NCBI RefSeq assembly: GCF_001715975.1
Contig: NZ_MARB01000003.1
Coordinates: forward strand, 62,001 to 126,000
Origin: Candidatus Thiodiazotropha endolucinida
GTDB lineage: Bacteria > Pseudomonadota > Gammaproteobacteria > Chromatiales > Chromatiaceae
DNA: 64,000 nucleotides
Reading direction: 5' to 3'
The first letter of the stretch is position 1. Every line of letters starts with the position of its first letter. Of this stretch, positions 35,074 through 42,388 are shown in pieces. Both the position numbers and the translations under genes were made by a program. The notes under the pieces were generated by a model. That model saw only the letters and a list, made by a program, of their open reading frames with translations, was not told the DNA's origin and did no database searches.

Positions 35074-36063
35074 ATGTTCGGATTTGGCAAACGCAAGAAG
35101 CAGGAACTGCAGGGTAGTGCAGCCCCCCCGCCGGAAGAGGAGAAACGCAGTCTCTTTACGAGACTGCAGGAGCGCCTCTCACGTACCCGCCATAACCTCA
35201 CCGATGGGCTGGCCAATCTGCTCCTTGGACGGAAGACCATCGATGATGAGCTGTTGGAGGAACTCGAAACCCTGCTCCTCACGGCCGATGTGGGTGTCGA
35301 GGCAACCAGCCGTATCATCGACGATCTGACGGAACGGGTCGATCGCAAGGAGCTCAGCGATCCGCAAATGCTGATGCAGCTGTTGAAACAGCATCTCAGA
35401 GAGATTCTTCAGGCATGCGAAAAGCCAGTCAGCCAACGCAGCGGTGACAAGCCTCTGGTGATGATGATGGTAGGTATCAATGGTGCCGGCAAGACCACAA
35501 CCATTGGAAAGCTGGCACGCAAGTTTCAGTTGGATGGCGAATCTGTCATGCTCGCCGCCGGTGATACTTTCCGCGCCGCCGCGGTGGAACAGCTGCAAAC
35601 CTGGGGCGAGCGCAATCAGATCCCTGTCATCGCCCAGCATACGGGCGCCGATGCGGCTTCAGTGGTATTCGATTCACTACAAGCGGCCACCTCACGCAAT
35701 ATCGATGTCCTGATCGCCGACACTGCGGGTCGTCTGCATACCAAATCCAACCTCATGGAGGAGTTGGCGAAGATCAGCCGGGTGATGAAGAAAATCGATC
35801 CGGAAGCCCCCCATGAAGTACTATTGGTGGTGGACGCGGGTACAGGACAGAACGCCGTCAATCAAGCCATGCAGTTCAACCAGACCGTTGGCTTGACCGG
35901 ACTGGTGATCACCAAGCTGGACGGCACGGCAAAGGGCGGTGTGGTTTTTGCCATCGCCGACAAGGTCAAGGTGCCGATCCGTTTCATCGGTGTCGGTGAA
36001 GCCATAGATGACCTACGGGAATTCAACCCTGACGAATTTGTAGACGCCCTGTTTGAAAACTAA
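35074..36063 (+). CDS. ftsY: Signal recognition particle receptor FtsY
   Basis: A protein of about 329 residues from ATG 35074 (MFGFGKRKK); the frame is open back to a TTG at 35059. It has a short acidic-basic A domain, then an NG GTPase domain: G1 GINGAGKTTTIGKLAR, DTFRAAAVEQL, the DTAGR box, TKLDGTAKGG, and GVGEAIDDLREFNPDEF at the end. It docks SRP-ribosome complexes at the membrane. The A domain is much shorter than in E. coli. It starts the ftsY-ftsE-ftsX-rpoH order; ftsE begins 20 bases after its stop if the TTG start is right. Confidence 0.95.
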   Translation: MFGFGKRKKQELQGSAAPPPEEEKRSLFTRLQERLSRTRHNLTDGLANLLLGRKTIDDELLEELETLLLTADVGVEATSRIIDDLTERVDRKELSDPQMLMQLLKQHLREILQACEKPVSQRSGDKPLVMMMVGINGAGKTTTIGKLARKFQLDGESVMLAAGDTFRAAAVEQLQTWGERNQIPVIAQHTGADAASVVFDSLQAATSRNIDVLIADTAGRLHTKSNLMEELAKISRVMKKIDPEAPHEVLLVVDAGTGQNAVNQAMQFNQTVGLTGLVITKLDGTAKGGVVFAIADKVKVPIRFIGVGEAIDDLREFNPDEFVDALFEN

Positions 36064-36082
36064 ATACGAAACCACCAGCACC

Positions 36083-36766
36083 TTGATTCACTTCGACAAT
36101 GTCAGCAAACGCTATCCCGGGGGCCATACCGGCCTGAGCAACGTCAGTCTGCGTATTGAGGCTGAAGAGATGGTGTTTCTCACCGGCCATTCCGGTGCCG
36201 GCAAGAGTACCCTGCTGAAACTGATCGGCCTGCTGGAGCGGCCCAGCAACGGACAGCTGCATGTCAACGATCGTAACCTGACCCGTTTAAAGAGTCGCCA
36301 GATCCCCTATCACCGCCGCGATGTGGGAATGATCTTCCAGGATCACAGACTGCTGCATGACCGTACCGTGTTCGACAATGTGGCGCTGCCGCTGGTGGTG
36401 GCCGGTGTCGGCCATAAAGAGATCGGACGCCGGGTCCGGGCCGCCCTCGACAAGGTAGGACTGCTGTACAAGGAACGCAATGCACCGGTTACCCTCTCCG
36501 GAGGAGAACAGCAGCGTGTAGGCCTTGCCCGCGCAGTGGTCAGTAAGCCTCCCCTGGTACTTGCGGACGAGCCCACCGGCAACCTCGACCCGGAACTCTC
36601 CGAGGAGATCATGGCGCTGTTCGGGCAGTTTAACCAGGTCGGCGTGACCCTGCTCATAGCCTCCCACGACATCGACCTGATCAATCGCATGCAGAAACGT
36701 GTACTCACACTGAGCAAGGGGCAGTTGGTTGGCGACACCCGGACGGAGTGCGGCAATGTCTCTTAA
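36083..36766 (+). CDS. ftsE: Cell-division ABC ATPase FtsE
   Basis: A protein of about 227 residues. I choose TTG 36083, giving (M)IHFDNVSKRYPGG as in the family; the frame is open to TTG 36053 inside ftsY. It has Walker A GHSGAGKST, signature LSGGEQQRVGLARA, Walker B LVLADEPTGNLD and the switch His in IASHDIDL. With FtsX it controls septal amidases. It overlaps ftsX by 11 bases. The rare TTG start and lack of a clear ribosome site suggest low, coupled translation. Confidence 0.94.
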   Translation: MIHFDNVSKRYPGGHTGLSNVSLRIEAEEMVFLTGHSGAGKSTLLKLIGLLERPSNGQLHVNDRNLTRLKSRQIPYHRRDVGMIFQDHRLLHDRTVFDNVALPLVVAGVGHKEIGRRVRAALDKVGLLYKERNAPVTLSGGEQQRVGLARAVVSKPPLVLADEPTGNLDPELSEEIMALFGQFNQVGVTLLIASHDIDLINRMQKRVLTLSKGQLVGDTRTECGNVS

Positions 36767-37700
36767 AAAGCCGCTATTGAGTACGCCAAAGATCTGGCTC
36801 CAGCGGCATGCGCAAGTGGCCCTCGCCAGCCTCGGCAGATTAGTGAATAACCATCTTGCATCATTGATGACCTGTGCCGTGATCGGCATAGCCCTCGCGA
36901 TGCCGGTTGGCCTGCACGTGCTGCTTGGAAACCTGCAGCATGTCAGCGGTGCCTGGGACAGCGGTGCCAGCATATCGCTTTTCCTGAAACAGAGCGTTTC
37001 CGATAAACAGGCGGCATCCCTGGCGGATAAACTGCGCCGGCATCAACGCATCGAGACTGTGGAACTGATCACCCGGGAGGCCGCGCTGGATGAGTTCCAA
37101 CAACTCAGCGGCTATGCCGATGCCCTGGAAGCCCTCGACAGCAATCCCCTACCGGCAGTGCTGATCGTCCAACCGAAGGTGGAATTCACTACGGCTGAGA
37201 CGGCACAACTTCTGGTACGTGAGCTGAAGCTCCTGCCCGATGCCGACATTGTGCAACTCGATCTGCAGTGGGTGCGAAGATTGCAGGCGCTCACGGTCAT
37301 CGCCCAAAGGGCGGTTGTGGTACTGGCCGCTTTGCTCGGCATGGCGGTGCTGCTGATTGTCGGCAACACCATTCGCCTCGAGATCCAGAATCGGCATGCC
37401 GAAATAGAGATCACCAAGCTCATCGGCGCCACCAACGCCTTCATTCGTAGACCCTTTCTCTATACCGGCTTCTGGTACGGTCTGTTCGGGGGCATCATCG
37501 CCTGGCTGCTGATCGCTATTGCCATCACCCTGCTGAGCGGACCGATCGCCAATCTGGCCAATCTATACGAAAGCAGCTTCAATCTTGCGTCGTTTGACAT
37601 CGCGACCATCGCCTCGCTCCTGCTCGGCAGCAGCCTGCTGGGACTGGCCGGCGCCTGGTTGGCGGTGGGCAGACACCTCAGCGCCATTGAACCCGCTTGA
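36756..37700 (+). CDS. ftsX: Cell-division membrane protein FtsX
   Basis: A protein of about 314 residues from ATG 36756 (MSLKKPLL). It has a cytoplasmic basic N-terminus, a first helix near 40-62, a large periplasmic loop (about 63-180, which contacts amidase activators such as EnvC) and three C-terminal helices with the family motif EIQNRHAEIEITKLIGATNAFIRRPFL. It forms the membrane part of the FtsEX complex. The ftsE stop overlaps its start. Confidence 0.94.
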   Translation: MSLKKPLLSTPKIWLQRHAQVALASLGRLVNNHLASLMTCAVIGIALAMPVGLHVLLGNLQHVSGAWDSGASISLFLKQSVSDKQAASLADKLRRHQRIETVELITREAALDEFQQLSGYADALEALDSNPLPAVLIVQPKVEFTTAETAQLLVRELKLLPDADIVQLDLQWVRRLQALTVIAQRAVVVLAALLGMAVLLIVGNTIRLEIQNRHAEIEITKLIGATNAFIRRPFLYTGFWYGLFGGIIAWLLIAIAITLLSGPIANLANLYESSFNLASFDIATIASLLLGSSLLGLAGAWLAVGRHLSAIEPA

Positions 37701-37854
37701 TCCCCCCATCCACCCGACACTCCGGTGTGGGAACAAGAATCCCAGCCTAATTGGGACGAAACCAGAACATGCAATTTAACTTATTGTTTTTAAGGTAATT
37801 TACCTCCATCGACCAGTGGGAACTTTTGCTATGACTCTCGGTCATACTAATCGA

Positions 37855-37884
37855 TTGGCACTCCTCTGTAGAGAGTGCTAATAT
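37855..37884 (+). promoter_or_regulatory. CIRCE operator overlapping a sigma-70-like promoter of rpoH
   Basis: TTGGCACTC-N9-GAGTGCTAA at 37855-37881 matches the HrcA operator CIRCE (TTAGCACTC-N9-GAGTGCTAA) at 17 of 18 arm bases with the exact 9-base spacer. It overlaps a -35-like TTGGCA (37855-37860) and, 18 bases later, a -10-like TAATAT (37879-37884). A transcript would start about 20 bases before the rpoH ATG. HrcA bound here should block that promoter. Confidence 0.85.
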
Positions 37885-37912
37885 TCAACCAGCAGTTATG
37901 AGGGGATACTCG

Positions 37913-38758
37913 ATGAGCAATGAAAACGCACTGACAGCACTGCCATCAGGCAGTATGGATGCCTATATCAGCGCCGCTTTCCAACTGCCCATGCTGAGCG
38001 CCGAGGAGGAGAAATCCCTGGCGATCAGGCTGCGTGATCACAAGGATCTCCAGGCTGCACAGACACTGATCACCTCGCATATCCGATTCGTCGTTCGCAT
38101 TGCCCGCAACTACAGCGGCTATGGCCTTGCCCTGCCCGACCTGATCCAGGAAGGCACCGTCGGCCTGATGAAGGCGGTCAAACGCTTCGATCCCGAGATG
38201 GGGGTGCGCCTGGTCTCCTTCGCCGTCCACTGGATCAAGGCGGAGATCCACGAGTACATCCTGAAAAACTGGCGCATCGTCAAAGTGGCCACCACCAAGG
38301 CCCAACGCAAGCTGTTCTTTAATCTGCGCAGTTCCAAGAAGCGTCTGGGCTGGTTCTCCAAGGAGGAGGTCAATGACGTGGCCCAGGACCTGGGTGTAAA
38401 ACCCGAAACCGTGATGGAGATGGAATCGCGCCTCTCAGGCCAGGACATCGCCTTCGACGGCCCCATGCAAGACGATGATGACCAGTTGACAGCGACCCCG
38501 GCCGGTTACCTGAGCGACATGCGCATGGAACCCGCATCCCTGCTCGAGTCCTCGGACAGTGAGTCGCAGATGAAACAGCGTCTGATCAACGCCATGCAGG
38601 ATCTCGATGAACGCAGCCGGGAGATACTGCAAGCCCGCTGGCTGGGCGATAAGAAATCGACCCTGCATGAACTGGCGGAGCGTTTTCAAGTCTCGGCGGA
38701 ACGCATTCGTCAGATCGAGAAAAACGCCATGAAAAAGCTCAAGGCACAACTTCTCTAG
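37913..38758 (+). CDS. rpoH: Heat-shock sigma factor RpoH (sigma-32)
   Basis: A protein of about 281 residues from ATG 37913 (GAGGGG ahead of it). Region 2 is seen as [21 protein letters not shown] and [25 protein letters not shown], the RpoH box as [15 protein letters not shown] (about 130-144), and region 4 as [30 protein letters not shown]. It directs RNA polymerase to chaperone and protease genes. It follows ftsX as in most gammaproteobacteria. The promoter carries a CIRCE operator, so HrcA and sigma-32 control appear to be linked. Confidence 0.97.
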   Translation: MSNENALTALPSGSMDAYISAAFQLPMLSAEEEKSLAIRLRDHKDLQAAQTLITSHIRFVVRIARNYSGYGLALPDLIQEGTVGLMKAVKRFDPEMGVRLVSFAVHWIKAEIHEYILKNWRIVKVATTKAQRKLFFNLRSSKKRLGWFSKEEVNDVAQDLGVKPETVMEMESRLSGQDIAFDGPMQDDDDQLTATPAGYLSDMRMEPASLLESSDSESQMKQRLINAMQDLDERSREILQARWLGDKKSTLHELAERFQVSAERIRQIEKNAMKKLKAQLL

Positions 38759-38892
38759 GGCCATTAAATACCGATCAGGTCATTTGCACCTACCAAGGGA
38801 GTGGCAGGGAACCTGTGCACTATAAAGCCAGACCTCTGAAAAATCTTCTGAGCGGCTCGACTTATTCGTCCGGGTTTCGCCACGGCGCCAAG

Positions 38893-39180
38893 GCGGATCA
38901 CACTCATGCGCCTCCCGGTAAGGAAAATGCAGCTTTTTCAACGCTAGTTTGTGCGCAACAGTATTTCGACTAACGGCATGACGGATCGGAAGAGCCTCGA
39001 TTTCCGTAATACCCATCTCTAGCATGTGGCGTTTGTTTTACATCTTGATGAACCTGCGAATCGAGTCTACATAAGCCTGATCCGTACCAGGATCGTACTA
39101 CAGGTTTTGAATGGATGCTCTGACTCGATCGAGCAGGTGTGGTTCTCTTCCCTTTGGGGCAGTTTCTTTGTATTTGTAAC
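38893..39180 (-). pseudogene. Integron-type tyrosine integrase, N-terminal remnant
   Basis: Reading the minus strand from 39178, one frame gives PHLLDRVRASIQNL, a stop, YDPGTDQAYVDSIRRFIKM, a stop, then NKRHMLEMGITEIEALPIRH and VSRNTVAHKLALKKLHFPYREA. This follows the N-terminal SAM-like domain of integron integrases (pattern LLDxVRxxIRxxHYSxRTEQAYVxWIxRFIxFH, GKRHPxEMGxxEVEAFLxHLA). Two stops interrupt it and the catalytic domain (RHRY residues) is missing. It is dead but shows that a recombinase gene once lay here. Confidence 0.75.
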
Positions 39181-39216
39181 ATTGGTTATATAATAACTAG
39201 GTGGGATATAACCAAT
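39181..39216. promoter_or_regulatory. Perfect 11-bp inverted repeat over a TATAAT box
   Basis: ATTGGTTATAT (39181-39191) and ATATAACCAAT (39206-39216) with a 14-base spacer. The left arm overlaps TATAAT (39189-39194), a consensus -10. It lies at the 5' end of the decayed integrase and ahead of the plus-strand genes from 39325, so it may be an operator controlling their transcription. Confidence 0.55.
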
Positions 39217-39261
39217 TATAAATAAAGAGTTGCGACAGCAACCAGGAGATTAAGCGACTTG

Positions 39262-39283
39262 CAGGCATGTTGCATCATGCCTG
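39262..39283 (+). repeat. Hairpin in the leader of the gene at 39325
   Basis: CAGGCATG and CATGCCTG (8-base arms) around TTGCAT. There is no T-run, so it is probably an mRNA hairpin rather than a terminator. Confidence 0.45.
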
Positions 39284-39324
39284 TCTGGCCATCGAATTAT
39301 AGTTCCTCAAATAGGGGCATTTGA

Positions 39325-39699
39325 ATGAAATATGAAGAGAGCGTCGACGATAGCAGGGGGATCATCTTCGTAAAAACTACGGGACCCTTGCTACGGGATG
39401 AACTCGGGCCGGCGGCAGCCGCAACTCGCGCCAAGGCTAAGGAGTTGAATTACGTGCTGCTGTTTGATTTCAGCGAATCAGACAACTACCTGTCTCTTGT
39501 CGATGCTGTCAATTGGTTCAAGGACTATTACGACCCGGTAGACACATCTCTGAAGCACATCCGATCCGCACATTTGGTAGGTGAGCAGACCGAGGATTTC
39601 TTCCAGTTTGTTGAAACAGCATGGCTGAACAGAGGGGGTTACGTTAAGGTATTCAGGGATGAACAATCAGCGCTTGAATGGCTCCTCGGCAAACCGTGA
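39325..39699 (+). CDS. Small STAS/SpoIIAA-like protein
   Basis: A 124-residue soluble protein with the alternating strand-helix pattern of the SpoIIAA-like family: an N-terminal strand pair (MKYEESVDDSRGIIFVKTTG), VLLFDFSESDNYLSLVDAVNWF (about 46-67) and a C-terminal VKVFRDEQSALEWLLG. The last helix (AL-WL pattern) is typical of SpoIIAA-like proteins of unknown role. It is the first of four co-directional small genes next to the decayed integrase. Confidence 0.6.
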   Translation: MKYEESVDDSRGIIFVKTTGPLLRDELGPAAAATRAKAKELNYVLLFDFSESDNYLSLVDAVNWFKDYYDPVDTSLKHIRSAHLVGEQTEDFFQFVETAWLNRGGYVKVFRDEQSALEWLLGKP

Positions 39700-39718
39700 G
39701 CTATGACGTCTGACTCAA

Positions 39719-40384
39719 ATGTTACAAGCCAAGGAGAGAGCCATCTTGCACCATGTAATGTTTGATGTAGACGGAACGCTGGTAAGATCATACGAGCTTG
39801 ATGAAAATTGCTATCTCGAGGCAGTGTATGAGGTTTTAGGTCATCATCTAGATACCGACTGGACGAAGTACTCTTACATTAGCGACGCAGGTATTCTTGA
39901 ACAGCATATTATTGAAAATGGACTTGATGCCGAGGGAGAGAGTATACGCGCTGAAGTAAAAGAGGTTTTCACGAGTAAAATAGCCTGCCGCCTCAAAAAC
40001 AATCCGGCACAGCAGGTACCTGGCGCCGCAAAATTTATTACCGAACTGCGCCGACTGGAGAATTTAAGCTTGTCGGTCGCCACCGGCGGCTGGTATGAAA
40101 CCGCTCTAATGAAATTGGAATCCGCAGCAATTGATATTTCGGGTATCCCAATTGCATCCTCAAACAATCATTTTTCACGCATCGAAATAATGAAAATCGC
40201 CAAAGAAAAAGCCGTTGGTAAAATTAAAGTTCCCTGTACATATTTTGGAGACGGGGAATGGGACAAAATGGCCTGTGAGGAGTTGGGCTACAACTTTGTG
40301 CTGGTAGGAAACAGGACAAGGCATGATCAAAATATCATGGATTTCAAAAATGCAAAACAGGCAATGGAATACATTGGCTTATAA
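39719..40384 (+). CDS. HAD-superfamily hydrolase
   Basis: A 221-residue haloacid-dehalogenase-type phosphatase. Motif I is MFDVDGTLVRS (Asp nucleophile and acid), motif II is SVATGGW, and motif III/IV is YFGDGEWDKMACEELGY with a following Lys/Asp region. The alpha-helical cap lies between motifs I and II. The substrate is unknown, probably a small phosphate ester. The codon use is AT-richer than in flanking core genes. It lies 19 bases after the STAS-like gene. Confidence 0.85.
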   Translation: MLQAKERAILHHVMFDVDGTLVRSYELDENCYLEAVYEVLGHHLDTDWTKYSYISDAGILEQHIIENGLDAEGESIRAEVKEVFTSKIACRLKNNPAQQVPGAAKFITELRRLENLSLSVATGGWYETALMKLESAAIDISGIPIASSNNHFSRIEIMKIAKEKAVGKIKVPCTYFGDGEWDKMACEELGYNFVLVGNRTRHDQNIMDFKNAKQAMEYIGL

Positions 40385-40405
40385 CATGACATTAGCTACA
40401 ACAAC

Positions 40406-40840
40406 ATGAATCTCATTGATCGTTTCAACTCGTTCGCTGCAGATTTCGAGGCCTGTATTGTCGATGACCGTTGGGATCGACTTGAAAAACATTTCGCCGA
40501 GAATGCTACGTATTGGAACGTTGGTGGATCTGATCCAAAAATCAAAGGCCGGCATTCAATAATCAAATTTCTGAAAAACGATGTTTCAAGCAACGATCGT
40601 AAATTTGATTCCCGCAGATTGCAGGCGATAACGGAACCAACAGTGGTTGGAGATAAACTCTCTCGGAACTGGCGCTGTACATACAAACTTTCCGGGGCAC
40701 CCGATCTTGTTGTGGAAGGTGAAGCAAGATATATATTTGAAGGTGAATTGATACAATCCATGGAAGAGGAAATCACACCTGCGGCAATGGAAAGGTACCT
40801 GGCGTGGATGGACAATTACGCCAGCAGGCTTGGTGACTAA
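40406..40840 (+). CDS. NTF2/SnoaL-like small protein
   Basis: A 144-residue protein with the cone-fold pattern of SnoaL/NTF2-like proteins: LIDRFNSFAADFEACIVDDRWDRLEKHFAENATYWN at the start (helices plus first strand), GRHSIIKFLKNDV, and a C-terminal strand set ending in YLAWMDNY. Members bind or isomerise small molecules; nothing specific can be said here. It follows the HAD gene by 21 bases and is probably co-transcribed. Confidence 0.7.
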   Translation: MNLIDRFNSFAADFEACIVDDRWDRLEKHFAENATYWNVGGSDPKIKGRHSIIKFLKNDVSSNDRKFDSRRLQAITEPTVVGDKLSRNWRCTYKLSGAPDLVVEGEARYIFEGELIQSMEEEITPAAMERYLAWMDNYASRLGD

Positions 40841-40940
40841 CCCTATATTCAAGCACAGCCTCTGGGAGCTGTCGGAATGCCTGGTATCGCCAGCCACCCC
40901 ATATATCGGCATGCCAGAAATTCAGGAATCTGATTTGAAA

Positions 40941-41469
40941 ATGAAAAGCAAAGCATGGAAATACGCAACCGCGATTGTTGTGGTGTTTATCATTTTCAAT
41001 CCCGAAATGATTGAGCTAGGGCCTGTTAACACTAATCCAATGCACCCTGTTGTGCCTGAAAAAGCGCCAATCAAGGCGCACCCCAAGGGCACTTCCTTCG
41101 GGGCGCGAGGAGAGAGGTTTGGTGATTCCAAATGAGCGACGAGCAACGCCGAGTGGCGCTTTTTCAGGCGCAACCCGAAGGGCTGGGGCTGTTTTCGCCC
41201 CCAGCGGCGTTATCATTCGCTCATGTAGAATAACTACACTACGCTCATTCTGCCTTGCTGGGCACAAAAACAGCCCCAGCAGGGCGTATTGGATTAGTGT
41301 TAACAGGCCCTAGCACCTTTTTATTGATGCCATAGGACTTGAACTGTTCCTGATGCTGTTTGAAATTCAGTTAGCGGCAATAATAACTACAAAACTTAAT
41401 AAGAGAACAAAACCTGTCTCTGCTCTTCTAAAACGTATCAGTGCAAGTTACCTACGCGCATTATCATAG
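40941..41469 (+). pseudogene. Small membrane-protein gene broken by MITE copy 2 and a frameshift
   Basis: ATG 40941 begins a protein MKSKAWKYATAIVVVFIIFNPEMIEL that runs into the MITE. After the element (from 41315) the coding sense resumes in another frame as LFIDAIGLELFLMLFEIQLAAI and ends at TAG 41467-41469. Removing the MITE and one CTAG copy leaves a one-base frameshift near the ACCTTTTT tract. The intact product would be a protein of about 77 residues with two membrane helices. The combination of insertion and frameshift means it is dead. Confidence 0.7.
41017..41314. mobile_element. MITE copy 2 (about 295 bp, full length)
   Basis: It has the same ends as copy 1 (GGGCCTGTTAACACTAATCC and the inverted repeat), again between CTA and TAG. 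The interior contains a long inverted pair CCTGAAAAAGCGCC and GGCGCTTTTTCAGG, and several smaller hairpins. There is no transposase, so it depends on an enzyme elsewhere. It disrupts the small membrane-protein gene. It has about 65 bases that copy 1 lacks, so this is nearer the original form. Confidence 0.9.
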
Positions 41470-41570
41470 GAAAATATCAAGGAGAATACCGGATTGTTGA
41501 TTGATACGGCACCAGGCCCAGCCACATTCATGCAGATGCTGGTTTTTTCCGCCGCAACAGGTGTCGGAAT

Positions 41571-42083
41571 TTGACAGAATCAAAGCCCCTTTATAGTCTG
41601 CTGCAAACGCTTCCACAGGTTGGACGTGTCGAGTGGATCGGCATCAGACCTTCTCGGGGAGAGGCCATGATAACCCTGGATTCTGTCCTGCTGACGGTTG
41701 GCAAGGGGTTGGATGGGGATCGCTTCAATGGCAGTGCCGGGAACCCCAGGCAGGTGACTTTGATTCAACATGAACACCTGCAAGTGATTGCCGCCTGTCT
41801 TGGCGTGGAATCCGTCTCCCCCTCCCTGCTGCGGCGGAATATCGCGGTTTCCGGCATTAACCTGCTGGCGTTAAAAGACAAAGTCTTTCGGATCGGAGAG
41901 GCGATGCTGGAATTCAGCGGTCTTTGTCATCCCTGCGGCAAAATGGAAAGGCAGCTTGGAGCGGGAGGATATAACGCCATGCGAGGTCATGGGGGCATTA
42001 CTGCGAGAATCTGTAAAGCCGGTTTGGTTCGCATCCATGACAGAGTCTCATACTCCCGCGCTAAGCCAACAGAAGCGAAATAG
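41571..42083 (+). CDS. MOSC-domain protein
   Basis: A protein of about 170 residues with the MOSC core: VGKGLDGDRFNGSAGNPRQVTLIQHEHLQVIA, LRRNIAVSGINLLALKDKVFRIGEAMLEFSGLCHPCGKME (the active-site Cys is in LCHPCGKM) and MRGHGGITARICKAGLV. MOSC domains transfer or deliver sulfur to a molybdenum cofactor or act on N-hydroxylated substrates. The start is a TTG at 41571 with a weak ribosome site; a later start cannot be excluded. No molybdenum enzyme is adjacent. Confidence 0.85.
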   Translation: MTESKPLYSLLQTLPQVGRVEWIGIRPSRGEAMITLDSVLLTVGKGLDGDRFNGSAGNPRQVTLIQHEHLQVIAACLGVESVSPSLLRRNIAVSGINLLALKDKVFRIGEAMLEFSGLCHPCGKMERQLGAGGYNAMRGHGGITARICKAGLVRIHDRVSYSRAKPTEAK

Positions 42084-42388
42084 ATTGAACGCTACAGCAA
42101 TTGGCGGAAGACCCAATCACACTTGATGGAGGCTTTTTCTAGCATGCGCAGCCGGTCTACAGCCAATATTGGGAGCCTATGCCGCCGCGACCCCCTCGGA
42201 TGATGTGGGAGAACCATCTTTCAGCATGCACTGGAAGTGTCACCCGTCTTGAGGAGGTTATATCAATGGCACTGCTTACCCTCATCATTCGACGCATTGA
42301 AAGCGTCAAAGCCCGGATTATTGCGCCACCAACCTGTTCCCCGTTAGACTGCTCATCCCCCCAGGGAAACGGAGAGACAGGGCGTATC
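42084..42388. other. Leader region of the long surface protein gene
   Basis: About 305 bases. A frame in phase with the next gene is open from 42179, but its product before 42389 lacks coding character, so I treat it as non-coding. It contains the palindrome CCAATATTGG near 42155. Confidence 0.45.

Larger units (their letters stand above)
38759..39324. other. Region with decayed integrase and regulatory repeats
   Basis: Between rpoH and the next gene lie a decayed integron-type integrase (minus strand, about 38893-39180), a perfect inverted repeat around a TATAAT box (39181-39216) and a hairpin (39262-39283). No intact gene is present. Confidence 0.6.

Noticed and set aside
38780-39025. 81-codon minus-strand frame as a separate gene
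   Set aside because: It is the third block of the decayed integrase, in frame with the two earlier blocks.
39700-40940. Integron attC sites between the small genes
   Set aside because: The gaps are only about 20 bases, too short for attC, and contain no paired core sites.
41016-41313. Open frames inside the MITE on both strands
   Set aside because: They arise from GC-rich palindromic sequence, start in the terminal repeat, and resemble no transposase.
42179-42388. Upstream extension of the long surface protein
   Set aside because: The 70 extra residues lack a signal and coding character, while ATG 42389 has a ribosome site and signal-like start.
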